Shown here piece by piece: positions 52,301 to 62,350 of a stretch of DNA of 64,000 nt. The notes beneath the pieces were generated by a model. It searched no databases. It was not told the DNA's origin and saw only the letters and a list, made by a program, of their open reading frames with translations. Origin of the DNA: Rhea pennata (Eukaryota; Chordata; Aves; Rheiformes; Rheidae); the NCBI RefSeq assembly GCF_028389875.1, contig NC_084668.1, positions 29,804,993 to 29,868,992 of the forward strand. The letters run 5' to 3'. Position 1 is the first letter of the stretch. Every line of letters starts with the position of its first letter. The position numbers were made by a program, and so were the translations under genes.

Positions 52301-53446
52301 GAACTAAGAAAGGAAATTCCACTTGATTTGTCAGTCTAATGGTAAGTGCGTGAGCCTCCATGTGATGAATGGGTATGAAAGGCTTCTTATACTCGTTCAC
52401 CAATTTTAAGCTGTATTTCAGTCCCACTCCAAGACTTAACGCAAGTCCTGGTTTTACTGTAGTTGCAATAGCAGCAAGTTCATTTACAGAAACTCCGCTG
52501 ATGCTAAGCGCTTCTTTTACTATTTGCTCAATGTTTTCTCTGTGAAGTTGCTGTGCCACCAGAGGAATTATCCCACCTGTTCTAGTTAAAAACAAAAAAT
52601 TATAATACAATTTGTATTTCGTAACAGACAATCACAGAAAAAGCAAATTTACTTCTTGCGTCTTTCCCTAAAACATTCTCTGATGCTTTGTGTAAAGTAA
52701 AGGACACCTACGTACTGAAGAAATCATCATTTTCACTGGGAAGCCAGAAAAGCATTTTACTTGCTCAAGTTTGATATATTCCCCTTAAAGGCAACCAAAG
52801 ACGGTGGGAAAACAATTTTGGTAACTGAACATTCAGAATCACTGACCCTTAACTGTTAGTTCAGGTATTTAGCCGCTAGTGCCTATTTTCATTAATTTTC
52901 TCATAACATTGGAGACATTTAGTCTATCTATCTAATCTGGGTTATAACTAATAATAATTTGATGTTTAATTAGGCTAAATAATCAAGTTAAATAATGTCT
53001 TTTGGGGGGAAAGAAAACACTAGAGGAAACTCTTTACCCTCACTCTTACTAGAATCATAAGAAAAATGTGCATTGGGCCAAAAGATAGTCCTTACACCCA
53101 CACACTTCGTATCAAGCACTTTGGAGGAGAAGAGTTTTGTGTTAACAATGTTACAAGCAAGAACAAGAATAAAATCATCAGTAAGCATATGTAATTAGTT
53201 ACATAATAAAACACTGAGAGCAGTATGTTCTTACTTCAAATGGACTTCCTTCTGACAGTGCAGTGCTTCTCCTAGAATATTGCCAGCATCATCCACCACA
53301 GCAGCACCAGTATCATCGCAGCTTGTTTCTATTCCCAGAACTAGTTTTGGAAGACACGGTTTTCCCAAGTGAGTAGAGTTGCTTCTTAGCCACGCAGCCT
53401 GGCCATGTTTAATTGATTTCAAAAGGCTTTTGGTGATGCTGTTCAT
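49375..53446 (-). CDS. OSGEPL1: OSGEPL1, mitochondrial tRNA N6-threonylcarbamoyladenosine synthase (Qri7/TsaD family)
   Basis: Seven coding exons in transcript order: 53446-53235, 52581-52194, 51318-51114, 51030-50882, 50284-50154, 50010-49939 and 49453-49375. They total 1236 nt, 411 residues; human has 414. The N-terminal ~33 residues are basic and lack acids, as in a mitochondrial presequence. The Kae1/TsaD core follows: GIETSCDDT (about 38-46), [12 protein letters not shown], the metal-binding HHMEAH (143-148), [28 protein letters not shown] (from 321) and [15 protein letters not shown]. Family role: transfers threonylcarbamoyl to A37 of mitochondrial ANN-decoding tRNAs. The start is the ATG at 53446; a splice acceptor at 53474-53475 implies an upstream non-coding exon. 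ORMDL1 lies upstream in the same orientation; ANKAR converges from the other side. All splice junctions are in phase and no disabling change is seen. Confidence 0.97.
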
Positions 53447-53472
53447 TGTCAAAAATCTGTCTTGTAGTTACA

Positions 53473-54190
53473 TCTAGAAAGGAACTGCACAGAGACCATC
53501 TCTTCAGAGTTCGTGTTTTACAAAGGTCTTTTGACCAAGGCCAGTAACCAGCGATCACTGAGATATGAGCAATATCCACCCAGACTGCAATTTACCGAGA
53601 ATTCCTTTACTCCATTACTTTAAAGGTGGTTTACATACTATTCATTTGTTGCATCCAGCAGCACAGAGGTGATAAAAACCCCAGCTGCATTTTGCTGGCT
53701 GCTACCCTCTCCCATCTTCTCTCACCTCCTCCCAGCAGACCCCCGCGTACGGCGGTGTCTCGGTGACGGAGCCGGACACAGCTGGCGGTCCAGCGCCGCG
53801 AAGCGGGGGCCGCCCCAGTTTTCTCTGCCTACTCGCTTAACTATTACTGAGGGACTGTCAGGCACACTCTCTTTCAGATCTATGACAGGTAATGAATTTG
53901 CAATGTTTAGGTAAAATATGCCATACGCGTATTTAATTCTCTAGAAGTCTGGGTTTTTAAATGGACCGCAGCTTCCTCGCTCCCGCCCGCTGCCCCGCGC
54001 CCAGCGGAAGGGACACCCGCCGCACCGCCCGCCGCCCCCGCCGAGCGGCCCCGGCCGCGGCACGCGCAGCCCGCCGCCGCCCGAGTCAGCCTCCCCGCGC
54101 GCAACTCCCGCGCCGCACGCCTCCGTGCTGCCCCTTCCCCTCGGGCCGCCGCCGCCATGTCAGCGCACCCGCCGCGCCGCCCCCCCACCG
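53473..54190 (-). other. OSGEPL1: OSGEPL1 5' untranslated region with inferred leader exon and intron
   Basis: On the minus strand the coding exon opens at 53473 after TTCCTTTCTAG. A good donor (GGAGGAG|GTGAGA) ends an upstream segment at 53726, giving a 252-base leader intron. The leader exon would extend from 53726 into the CpG island. Within it an ATG at 54158 in strong context (GACATGGCGGCG, also a YY1-like site) opens an 83-codon frame ending at 53907. It is either an upstream ORF or lies before the transcription start. Confidence 0.45.
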
Positions 54191-54360
54191 CGCATGCGCC
54201 GCGCAGCCCGCGGCGGGGCCGCCCCGCCCCGCTTCCGGCCGCCCCGCCCCGCTTCCGGCCGCCCCGCCCCGCTTCCGGCCGCCCCGCCCCGCTTCCGGCC
54301 GCTGCCGCCGGGGCGCCTCAGGCGCAGCGCGGCGGCACCGCGACCCGGCGACGGACTTGA
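53740..54360 (-). promoter_or_regulatory. CpG-island promoter of OSGEPL1
   Basis: Dense CpG sequence at the 5' side of OSGEPL1. It has a perfect NRF1 palindrome, GCGCATGCGC (54190-54199), a YY1-type GCCGCCATG (54150-54158) and, just upstream in the direction of transcription, a tandem Sp1/ETS array (54221-54300). NRF1, YY1 and ETS (GABP) sites are typical of genes for mitochondrial proteins, which fits OSGEPL1. Transcription toward the right from the same island is possible but unsupported here. Confidence 0.75.
54221..54300. repeat. Four perfect 20-bp repeats, each with an Sp1 and an ETS site
   Basis: Four head-to-tail identical copies of GCCCCGCCCCGCTTCCGGCC begin at 54221, 54241, 54261 and 54281. 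Each unit holds a GC box (CCCCGCCCC) and an ETS/GABP core (CTTCCGG) at fixed spacing of two helical turns. A composite promoter array is inferred. Confidence 0.85.
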
Positions 54361-54394
54361 TTTAAAAAGCAGCCCGCTGTCGCTTGGCGTACAA

Positions 54395-55824
54395 ATAACT
54401 TCAAACTTTATTGACTTCTAAGTAAATCCGATTGCTAAAGAGTTTTTTGCAACAGCGTCTTTTTCAGACGAGTGATCTGAAGATTCTCTAACATCAAAAG
54501 AAATACACCACGGTGTTTGGGGGTTTTTGTGTTCTCTCTTCCTCACAGGCTGTCACTGCAACCGGAAACGTGTATCAGGGCCATGATACTGGAAACCAAA
54601 AAGTCACCTTTGAAGTCGTGAATGGAGGCTTCTATCCATCTAATCTGCTTTCAGTTGGCAGCTACTCGGTAGATTTAAAAAAATCACCTTTTTTCGGCAA
54701 GATACAGAAATAAGTGCTTGGTGCTCTAGATGTACCTACTTCGCTCTAGTTCCAGAGCCGATTATATACAAGATTACTCAGTACCACACTGTACCCTTAA
54801 AACGCTGCATTCCTGCACATTTCCAAGACACGCAAATTATTTGTATCTTTTTCTGCAGATGCATACAGCTAGGCCATACGATTTGTCTACTCACCTATTT
54901 CTAGTTGGACTTCTATCTAACTTATGACCTACACAGTTCCTCTTACATATTTTAACACTGTTATTCTCTAAGTGAGCTGCTTCTCCTACAACAGCAGCGA
55001 CCATTCCCCCACTGAATTACAATCCGTGAGTACCAGAGAAAATAGTCAAATATCCACACCTTAAAAGAAATTTCCACTCATTTACACATAGAAAATCAAT
55101 GACAATTTTTTTCTGGAAAGCAAAAATGAAACAAAAACAACATTGGCAATTTGTAGAAGCATAGGTAAGTTGAGCTGATCAGGTTGACGTAGAAATCCCC
55201 TGAGTTGACAGTTAAGGACTTTCTTCGTGACAAGGATCACAGGAGCAAATAAGGCATTGATTATACTGTCAGGTTATAGTAGCTGTCGCAGTATCTACCG
55301 AGAGAAACTCTTCCCATGCAACAACAAAACCAAACCATTTACAATCCAAAAAGCAGTAACTAGCTACTTCTACGTAATCCAAGAATGCAGCCTCGCCAGC
55401 CCTTTAAGTTAAGGATTCTGGATTTAAATATTAAGTTACCATTTGTACCACGGTTGATTGGGTGGCTGTGGAACACTGCTCTCCATTTCAACAGTTATTC
55501 ATACCTCCTCTACCAGTCACTTGCATCAGCCAGACACCTGCACCGTCTTGGTGTTGGTTACGCTATAGAGCTGGCCTACCCAGTTCCTCATGGAAATCTT
55601 TCTTCCAGAGGTTTCCAATTCACATTTAAGTATTTGGAGGCATCTTTTTATAAATTCAGCTTTCATTCCAGGCAACGTTGCAAGTAGTAGTAATCGGACC
55701 TAGGAGGTAAAAGCATCTCTCACGCAGTATTACTAGGTAACGGGCACAGCAGCAGCCTACTCGTTTCCTTCCGCGGAGGAGAAGCAGCGGCGGTGCCGGG
55801 GCCGGTCGGCGTTGGACCTTCTGC
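54395..55824 (-). other. ORMDL1: ORMDL1 3' UTR (estimated extent)
   Basis: No coding signal lies between the ORMDL1 stop and the OSGEPL1 CpG island. On the minus strand an AATAAA occurs at 54412-54407, about 1.4 kb past the stop and right at the edge of that island. A long 3' UTR ending there fits the long ORMDL 3' UTRs of other vertebrates. Short plus-strand frames here (54513-54713, 55385-55687 and similar) lack features of genes. Confidence 0.5.
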
Positions 55825-58800
55825 TCAGTACTTGTTGATGCCAAAGATTCTGACACCGTGCAGCTGCGGCAGCTTGGGGATGAGCACCGTCAGGAGAGAG
55901 GCCGTGTTGAGGATAAAGTGCGTTGGATCATACTTCGTGTAGAAACTTGCCAGGAAGTACCTGCAAGAAAAAGGAGGAAGCAAGCTTAGCTGGTAACAAC
56001 TCGTCTAAAACCAACCAACCAAACAGAGCATGGTTTAACAAGGGGCTTCGTTAATCACTAATAGTTTGCTCATGTATTCCTGTACTAGAAATCTCACTTC
56101 AGATTCTAGGTCTTACAGCAAAGCAATGGGCCAAGTATCTTCTTCCCATGCTTGTCACGGTGCTGAAAAGTACCTCTCAGCTGGTATTTTCCTCCAACAT
56201 TTCTCCCCTCCAGCTTGGGAGGAGGGAGGTCTCTATATCTTAAGCTACAAACCTCATTTGTGTTACAGGTTTTAAATGGTGTAAGACCCATTAGTGACAT
56301 ACGTATCGCAGCCACCCCAACAAGCTCAGTGACAAAACATTCGGTATTTCTCAATGCAAAAGTCATTTCTGCTGAGCACATTTGTGATCAGCATTATCTT
56401 GAAATGCTTCCAATCTAGCACATATTTCCAGGACAAATTTCCTTTAAGCTAGTCCACAACCTGTTCAACTGGGAAAATAAGGGAACATGTCTCAAAATCC
56501 AGTTCACATCCAAATTTCTTATATTTTGAACCAATAACCCCATCTCATTCTTTGCAAAAACTAGTCACAGAAGTAAGATTGCTGTTTTTGCAGCAAAAGG
56601 AAAATGTTTGTTCAGCTTCTTGGGCATTACTGGTGCATGCAGAGAAAGGTGTACATGTGTTATGATTATAAAAGTCCCACTAAAAAGTGGGAAGCTACAT
56701 CTAAAGAAAGATCTTTTTTGTAGCATTTTGCTTTGTTTCAGCTTCTATCCTTTGTGAGACAGCTTTCTAAACTTGATGCAGGACCTCACCTTTCTCCCCC
56801 TTCCCAGCCATGAAAACAGACAGCTTAAAAGAAAAACAGCACAGCTTTTTACAATGTCTATTAAATACTTATCTGATTCCCTGTAGTTACACAACCATAC
56901 TTTTGTCAAGTGACATGAGGTGTATAATTTCTATCAGAGTTCTGTTTATGTAACTCATGTAAACAGAAGACAGTGTGTACAAAGCAAAACCAACAGGCAA
57001 GACCGCGGAGGATCCCATTCACCAAGCACTGCCACGTTCCTCGTGGCTCCCAAGCTGCAAAATGGTTAATAGGTGCCATAAAGTAATGTACGTGTAACTA
57101 AGGGTATTTAGATTAGCTTAGATTTTCAACTTTTTGGTCTCTTAAAAAACTCTAAGAGTTAATAGCAAATTTTCCTTCTAACCTTTCTGATATTTGATCC
57201 CATTAAAAAATGTTAACAAACTTTGAATTCAGTATTTGAACTAGCGTGTTGAAAGCTACATGAGAAAAGACTGTTGATTGTATGGCCTATAAATAAGTAT
57301 TCCCTAAGCCTACAATGTAGAAACAAACAAAAAATCAACAGAGAAAAATCCTTTTAAAAAGTAAGTGCAAGTCATTTAATTTTGCAGCATCTGAAAGCAT
57401 GGCTTTAGGATTCAATTCATGCATAATATAGTTTAGAACTCACAGTATTATAGGAGAGATTGTGAAGAATTTTCTTGAAGATGTAAATTGTACTCCATAA
57501 TCCAGTTGCTCCCAGTGCGTTAGTAGCCTAGCTTTCCCCTGATCAGGTGTTTCAAAAGGAGTTCCCTTAACTGCATGCAAAAACACATACATTCCCTGGG
57601 GAAAATAACGAGCAAATATAATGACACTATTATTTATGTTTTATGTAATGGTTGCATTGTTCAAGGTATTGGGGGAAAAAAAAGTTACAGATTCAATGGC
57701 ATAGCCAGAGTTAGAACCAAAGTCCACATCCAACCCAGTGCCTTGTCCTCTACATTAGAGGGCAAAGATTGAATGAACTCAACCAAATTTTAGTAAGTAC
57801 TGTAACAATTCTAAGGCTGCCAGGTTAATGTTACTGCTTTTCTAACACTGGTAAATTGAGTGATAGAGTCTGTGCAAAGTAAGTATCTATATAGTATATA
57901 CTATCTAAAATCTCTCTCTCCCCCCTCCCTCCCTCCCTAGGCAATATTATAAGGAGAAATTCTGAAAGCTCTCGCAACCTACCTTAGCTTCAAATGCTTA
58001 GAAGCTGCTATCTGATGAATACTGCCTATCTCTTTATCACACTGAACTGTTCTTTGTTTTTAATTGATGGACCCAAGCCATGTCTAATCTGCTCCAAAAT
58101 ACAAATTTGAGTCCACTGTTTTCAGATAGTGGGGTCTGTTCTTTTCCAGTTTTCATAAACATTTTTTTTCCTCTATCCATGAGATACACAAGAATCTCTA
58201 TCAGCAAATGTCAAAGATTTCAGTTTCCTTTCTTTAAAGTGCATTTATTTCTTATGGCACATATGTAAATTGCCAGAGAACACTTTAAATAGAAAAAACA
58301 GTTTTTCACATTTCTTATACAGGAGACAAGGTTAAGCAAGTCACTTCAAGTGTCATTCTACTTTATTAGGAACAGCCTCCTTGACAGGTGGCATATGACC
58401 ATGGATAAGAGAATTAATTTGTTTAACCAATTCTTTGATCCATGATGTTTGCTGTGTCTCAGTTTTACAACCCAATGAAAACAAATTTTATTTGTGTCAC
58501 TTCTTGGCATGAAATCTAATTCTTACTACTTAGTTTATTTTGCACTAGTATTTGCAGTAAGGACAACCAAAAAAAAAAATAAAGTGCTTTCAAGGTCAGC
58601 TAAGAGTTTTCCAGTAGTGGAAATCCAAGGGTTTTTGTTTTGTTTTGTTTCTTGTCAAACCTTTCAAGGCTATGTTTCAAAATAAGTTCTGTTTAAATAC
58701 TGACATATCCAAAGTATGGTTCATACCCATCTTTGATTGCTCCAATGCAAAACTACTTGCCAGTGCTTGTTCTCATCGCTGTGCTAACTATAGCTACTTG

Positions 58801-60160
58801 CAATGAATATAGCTACTTGCAATACTAAGTTTTGGGGAAATACTTAGTAATTCTCATGTCTGCCAATATCTTTCAAAGTCAGGCATGTCTGATGCTATCA
58901 AAAAGAATTTAAGAAATGCTATAGTAATACTTACAAGCTCACTACTAGTTTTAAACATAGCTAGAAAAATAAAGAGTCCTTGAGGAAAAAACTGAAGATT
59001 TACAAGCTTATAGAGGACATCATCTAACTTTTGTCTTCAACGTGACTATCACTTTCCTAAACGGGGAGGAAGCTACCTTTTCGTCAAGACTTCTTTGTTG
59101 TGAATCTTAGAAAGCTGAGCTAGCAAAGCTCAAGTATGATGTAAACTTCTGGATTACGGCCCTCTTTTCTTTGAGCTTGGCAGGACCAATATTCAGACTT
59201 GCATTGCTTTAAATGATCACAACAGAATTACAGCATCCTGGGGATGGGAAGGGGGAAAGACTTTCATGCTCTTCAGCTTCCAAATCACTTTGCATGCAAA
59301 GAACATCATGTGCATCTGAACTCACTGAGTAACAAATGGCTTCAGAGCTTGGGTCCATGTGGTCCAGTTTTTCCTCACTGCTTTCAAATCAGATTTGTAT
59401 TACGTTATGTACAGTGATAGAGCTGTATGTTGAAGTAATTCTGAGCTAAAACTTACCTAGATTGACCAGAGATCAAAACAAGAAGAAAAAGAATACAAAC
59501 ATTTCCGTTCAAAGAACAGGTATCTAAAATTCTAAATTTAGCATTTTGGGGCTACTAACGGATTTATGCAGAAACATTAGTAGATAATATCCAAGAATTA
59601 CAAATGCAGTAGCCCTCTATCCTGGGAGCGGTGTTTCTGCTCACCAACAGACCAAAGCACGGCAAGAGTCCGCCGGCTCGCCGATCTTTTCGTTTGTAAG
59701 AGTCTAGCATAACTAAACGCCTTTGAGGACACAGAATACGAAAGGAATCTTTCATGACTTTTGTGCTTAAGCCCAAAGTGATAATCAATCATTCCTCCTC
59801 TCAAAAACACCCAGCTTATTTAATAGTGGATAAGCCGTTTGGTGAGAGAAGGTGTTTTGGCTAGCTAGATTTCATTATCTATACAGCCTAGCTATTCTTC
59901 TTTTCTCTTACATGTAAAATTTTTTTCAAACAACAATTTTTTCAACAGCAGCTTTTCAAAATGCTGTTATAAGACCGGATACTCACCAAATTGTGAATCA
60001 CATTTGTTAAAGTCCATGCAACAGGGACACTAAAGAAGGGAATGCTGAGCAAGACAATATGCAGCAAGCCGACTCCAAGCGTGTATGTCAGCCACATTCC
60101 TCGACTGTTCATCACCCGCGTGTTTGGATTTACCTCGCTGTGGGCAACTCCTACGTTCAT
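55825..60160 (-). CDS. ORMDL1: ORMDL1, ER regulator of serine palmitoyltransferase
   Basis: Three coding exons (60160-59987, 57595-57444, 55960-55825) give 153 residues, exactly the human length and nearly identical throughout: [20 protein letters not shown] at the start, [20 protein letters not shown] in the middle, [11 protein letters not shown] at the end. The family comprises small multi-pass ER membrane proteins that bind the SPT complex and restrain sphingoid-base synthesis when ceramide is high; Asn13, implicated in ceramide sensing, is present. Hydrophobic segments are visible at about 22-64 ([20 protein letters not shown]) and 96-140. A splice acceptor (TTTTATAG) ends 7 bases before the ATG, so the 5' UTR continues in upstream exons toward the CpG island at 61160-62350. 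OSGEPL1 follows in the same orientation. Confidence 0.98.
57911..57938. repeat. Pyrimidine-rich CT microsatellite
   Basis: (TC)n followed by (CCCT)n in ORMDL1 intron 1 (between the first and second coding exons). On the gene's transcribed strand it reads as a GA-rich run. Confidence 0.8.
58790..58823. repeat. 15-bp direct repeat, period 19
   Basis: Two exact copies of ATAGCTACTTGCAAT (58790-58804 and 58809-58823) separated by 4 bases, in an ORMDL1 intron. Confidence 0.8.
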
Positions 60161-60396
60161 TTTTGCCCTATAAAACAGAACTGCTTAGAGACTGAGACTG
60201 TTGTAATACACAGGTACTTAATAAAGCTTAGATTTAGGAAAAAGGCTGTAAGTTTGGAATGAACACTGTGCATAAGCTAAGATGCACTTCCAGATCTTCA
60301 AATGTTGTATGATTATTTATAAAGTTAGTGCCAAGGGGGCGTGAAGGATTATTTGTTAAAAGAACAGAAGAAGTCTGGCACATAAGCAACATTAAA

Positions 60397-60412
60397 ATAT
60401 ATATATATATAT
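60397..60412. repeat. AT dinucleotide repeat
   Basis: Eight AT units upstream of the ORMDL1 coding start, in its 5' UTR intron. Confidence 0.8.
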
Positions 60413-61360
60413 CTACGATGTTTTGGGAGTGGCTGAAGTAACAAAGCTTTGTTTCCTACAGTTTGGCATCTTTTTCCCCCAGATTCCTTTATGCTTCCGC
60501 TACAATAGCCACAGTTCCTCCCCACTTCCCGTATCAGGCTATTTTTCCTCCTGTCCACTTACGTTATGGCTAATCTGTAATTCTTCATACAGCAATTACC
60601 CAGCTACCCACTGCTAGAAGGAACAAATAAGGACTAATTTCTGCCTGCTTTTCCTGCAGCAGGGTACAGATTTCAGATCTTCCACCTCTCCCCAGCTGTT
60701 TATTTTTTGCATGTTTTGGAACATTTAGCTTGGTCGTTTCTATCTTTCAAATCTGGCTAAAATCAGCCGTCGTGCCACTGGAACAGACGGTTTCAGTGAC
60801 ATACACACACAGACGCACGCAGCACAAATTCATAACCCCGCTTTCTTTGGGAGATTTACAGAGTTTACTGGAGGTGACTCTTTCCTATGGCCTGGAGTAT
60901 TAAACTTCGTTATCCCTATTAAAAAGAATACTCACTGTGCAGTTCACGTTTGCATAACCTGTAGGACACTCACATTTGTTTATGGGACTAGGATGGAGAA
61001 TTTTTAACTTCTTTCTAAAACAGTGCACAGAACTGGCAGGAACTGTTTGCGTTCTGATAAAGAGCTTGTTTCTTACACCGGCCTAGTGCTGTCAAGCACT
61101 GTAACACCGAAGCGTTTCACCGTACCAACGCGAGGAACAGCACCCGCTTCCAGAACAGACTCGGGTGGGACGAGCCTGGAAGCGAACCGGCGCAATGCCG
61201 GCTATAAGGCGCACCTGCGCCAGGCGCTCAGGGCGCGCACACGCCCGCGGCGCCTTACTGCCGGCTGGAAAAGGAGAGTTTTCCTCCGGCCCTGGGGGGA
61301 GCACAGCCGAACCCCGGCTAACGACACCGGAACGCCCTTCCCCGTGTCCTCCCGGCGTTA

Positions 61361-61386
61361 TTCCCGCTCCCGCTCCCGCTCCCGCG
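61361..61386. repeat. CCCGCT hexamer repeat
   Basis: Four tandem copies of TCCCGC-type hexamers inside the CpG island, reading as repeated GC boxes. Confidence 0.8.
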
Positions 61387-61630
61387 GGCACGCACGTGGT
61401 GCCGGACGCAGCGAATGGCCCCGGCCTCGGGGCAAAGCCGGCGGCGCGCGGGGCGCGCGAGACCCGCCACGGCCCTTCCCGCCGCGCCGCGCCGCGCCGC
61501 GCCGCGCCGCCCCGCCACGGCCCGGCTCAGCCCCGCCGCCCCCCGCCGCCGCCGCCGCCGCCGCCACGGCCCGCCGCGGCCCCGCTCCGGCGCCTGGGCG
61601 CAGCGCAGCCGCCGGGCCCCGCTGGGCAGC

Positions 61631-61729
61631 CGCCGCGGCCCCCGCGCCCGCGCGCGACCCCACCTCCGCCGGGAGCCGCCGCCGCGGCCCCCGCGCCCGC
61701 GCGCGACCCCACCTCCGCCGGGAGCCGCC
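61631..61729. repeat. 49-bp tandem duplication in CpG island
   Basis: Two near-identical copies with period 49 (starting at 61631 and 61680), each running from CGCCGCGGCC through CCACCTCCGCCGGGAGCC. They are followed by a (GCC)n run; another (GCC)n run lies near 61544-61565. Confidence 0.8.
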
Positions 61730-61776
61730 GCCGCCGCCGCCGCGCAGCTGGGGGCCGCCGGCCGCCCGCGCCCGGG

Positions 61777-62020
61777 GCGCGCGCCCGGGGGCGGGGCCGG
61801 GGGGCGGGGCGCGCGGACGGGGGCGGGGCCGGAGGGCGGGGGCGGGGCGCGCGCCCGGGGGCGGGGCCGGGGGCGGGGATGAGGGGCGGGGGCGGGGCGC
61901 GCGGCCGGGGGCGGGGCTGAGAGCCGGGGCGGGGATGAGGGGCGGGGGCGGAGCTCGCCGCAGGGGGCCGCCCGGGGTGCGTTGCCGGGGGCGGGGCTGA
62001 GGGGCGGGGGCGGGGCAAGG
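61777..62020 (+). repeat. Array of G-rich GC boxes with quadruplex potential
   Basis: About a dozen GGGGCGGGG or GGGGGCGGGGC modules spaced by CCGG, CGCGCGC or ATGAG linkers. GGGGATGAGGGGCGGGGGCGG occurs in related form more than once. This strand is rich in runs of three or more G, allowing several G-quadruplexes; the same motifs are Sp1/KLF sites. Confidence 0.75.
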
Positions 62021-62234
62021 GGAGTGCGATGCCGCGAGGCGTGGCGCAGGTAGCGCGGACGGCGCAGGCGCGGGGCGCGCGGCGCGCGGGGAGCCGTTGG
62101 GCGGCGGCGGGAAGCGCGGCTGTGCCCGCTGTGCGGCCTGCGCCGCCGCGCGCACCGCCGGGCCGGGCCGGGCCGGGCTTGGCGGCGGCGGCGGCGGCCC
62201 CGGCTCGGGGAGGCCGCGGGGCCGGGGGGTGGGA

Positions 62235-62275
62235 GCGGCGCGGCGCGGCGCGGCGCGGCGCGGCGCGGCGCGGCG
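62235..62275. repeat. CGGCG pentamer repeat
   Basis: Eight or so tandem GCGCG/CGGCG units at the right edge of the CpG island. Length polymorphism is likely. Confidence 0.8.
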
Positions 62276-62350
62276 CTGGGAGCAGGCCGAGGCCGAGGCC
62301 GCGGCCCTCCCAGGTGCTTTCCTCAAGGATGGGCGGAGCAGGCAGTTAGG

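Larger units (their letters stand above)
61160..62350. promoter_or_regulatory. CpG island, presumed bidirectional ORMDL1/PMS1 promoter
   Basis: About 1.2 kb of extreme GC and CpG content. In other amniotes ORMDL1 (minus) and PMS1 (plus) are head-to-head from one CpG promoter, and this island lies upstream of ORMDL1 where that promoter is expected. It contains many GC boxes, NRF1-like GCGCAGGCGC near 62063 and no obvious TATA box. Long open frames on both strands here reflect lack of A/T stops, not genes. A possible PMS1 first-exon donor, GCGCAG|GTAGCG, lies at 62049/62050, unproven. Transcription start sites cannot be placed by eye. Confidence 0.7.

Noticed and set aside
53961-54421. Plus-strand Pro/Arg/Ala-rich frames in the OSGEPL1 promoter
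   Set aside because: They are produced by the GC-rich repeats; no splice context or protein similarity.
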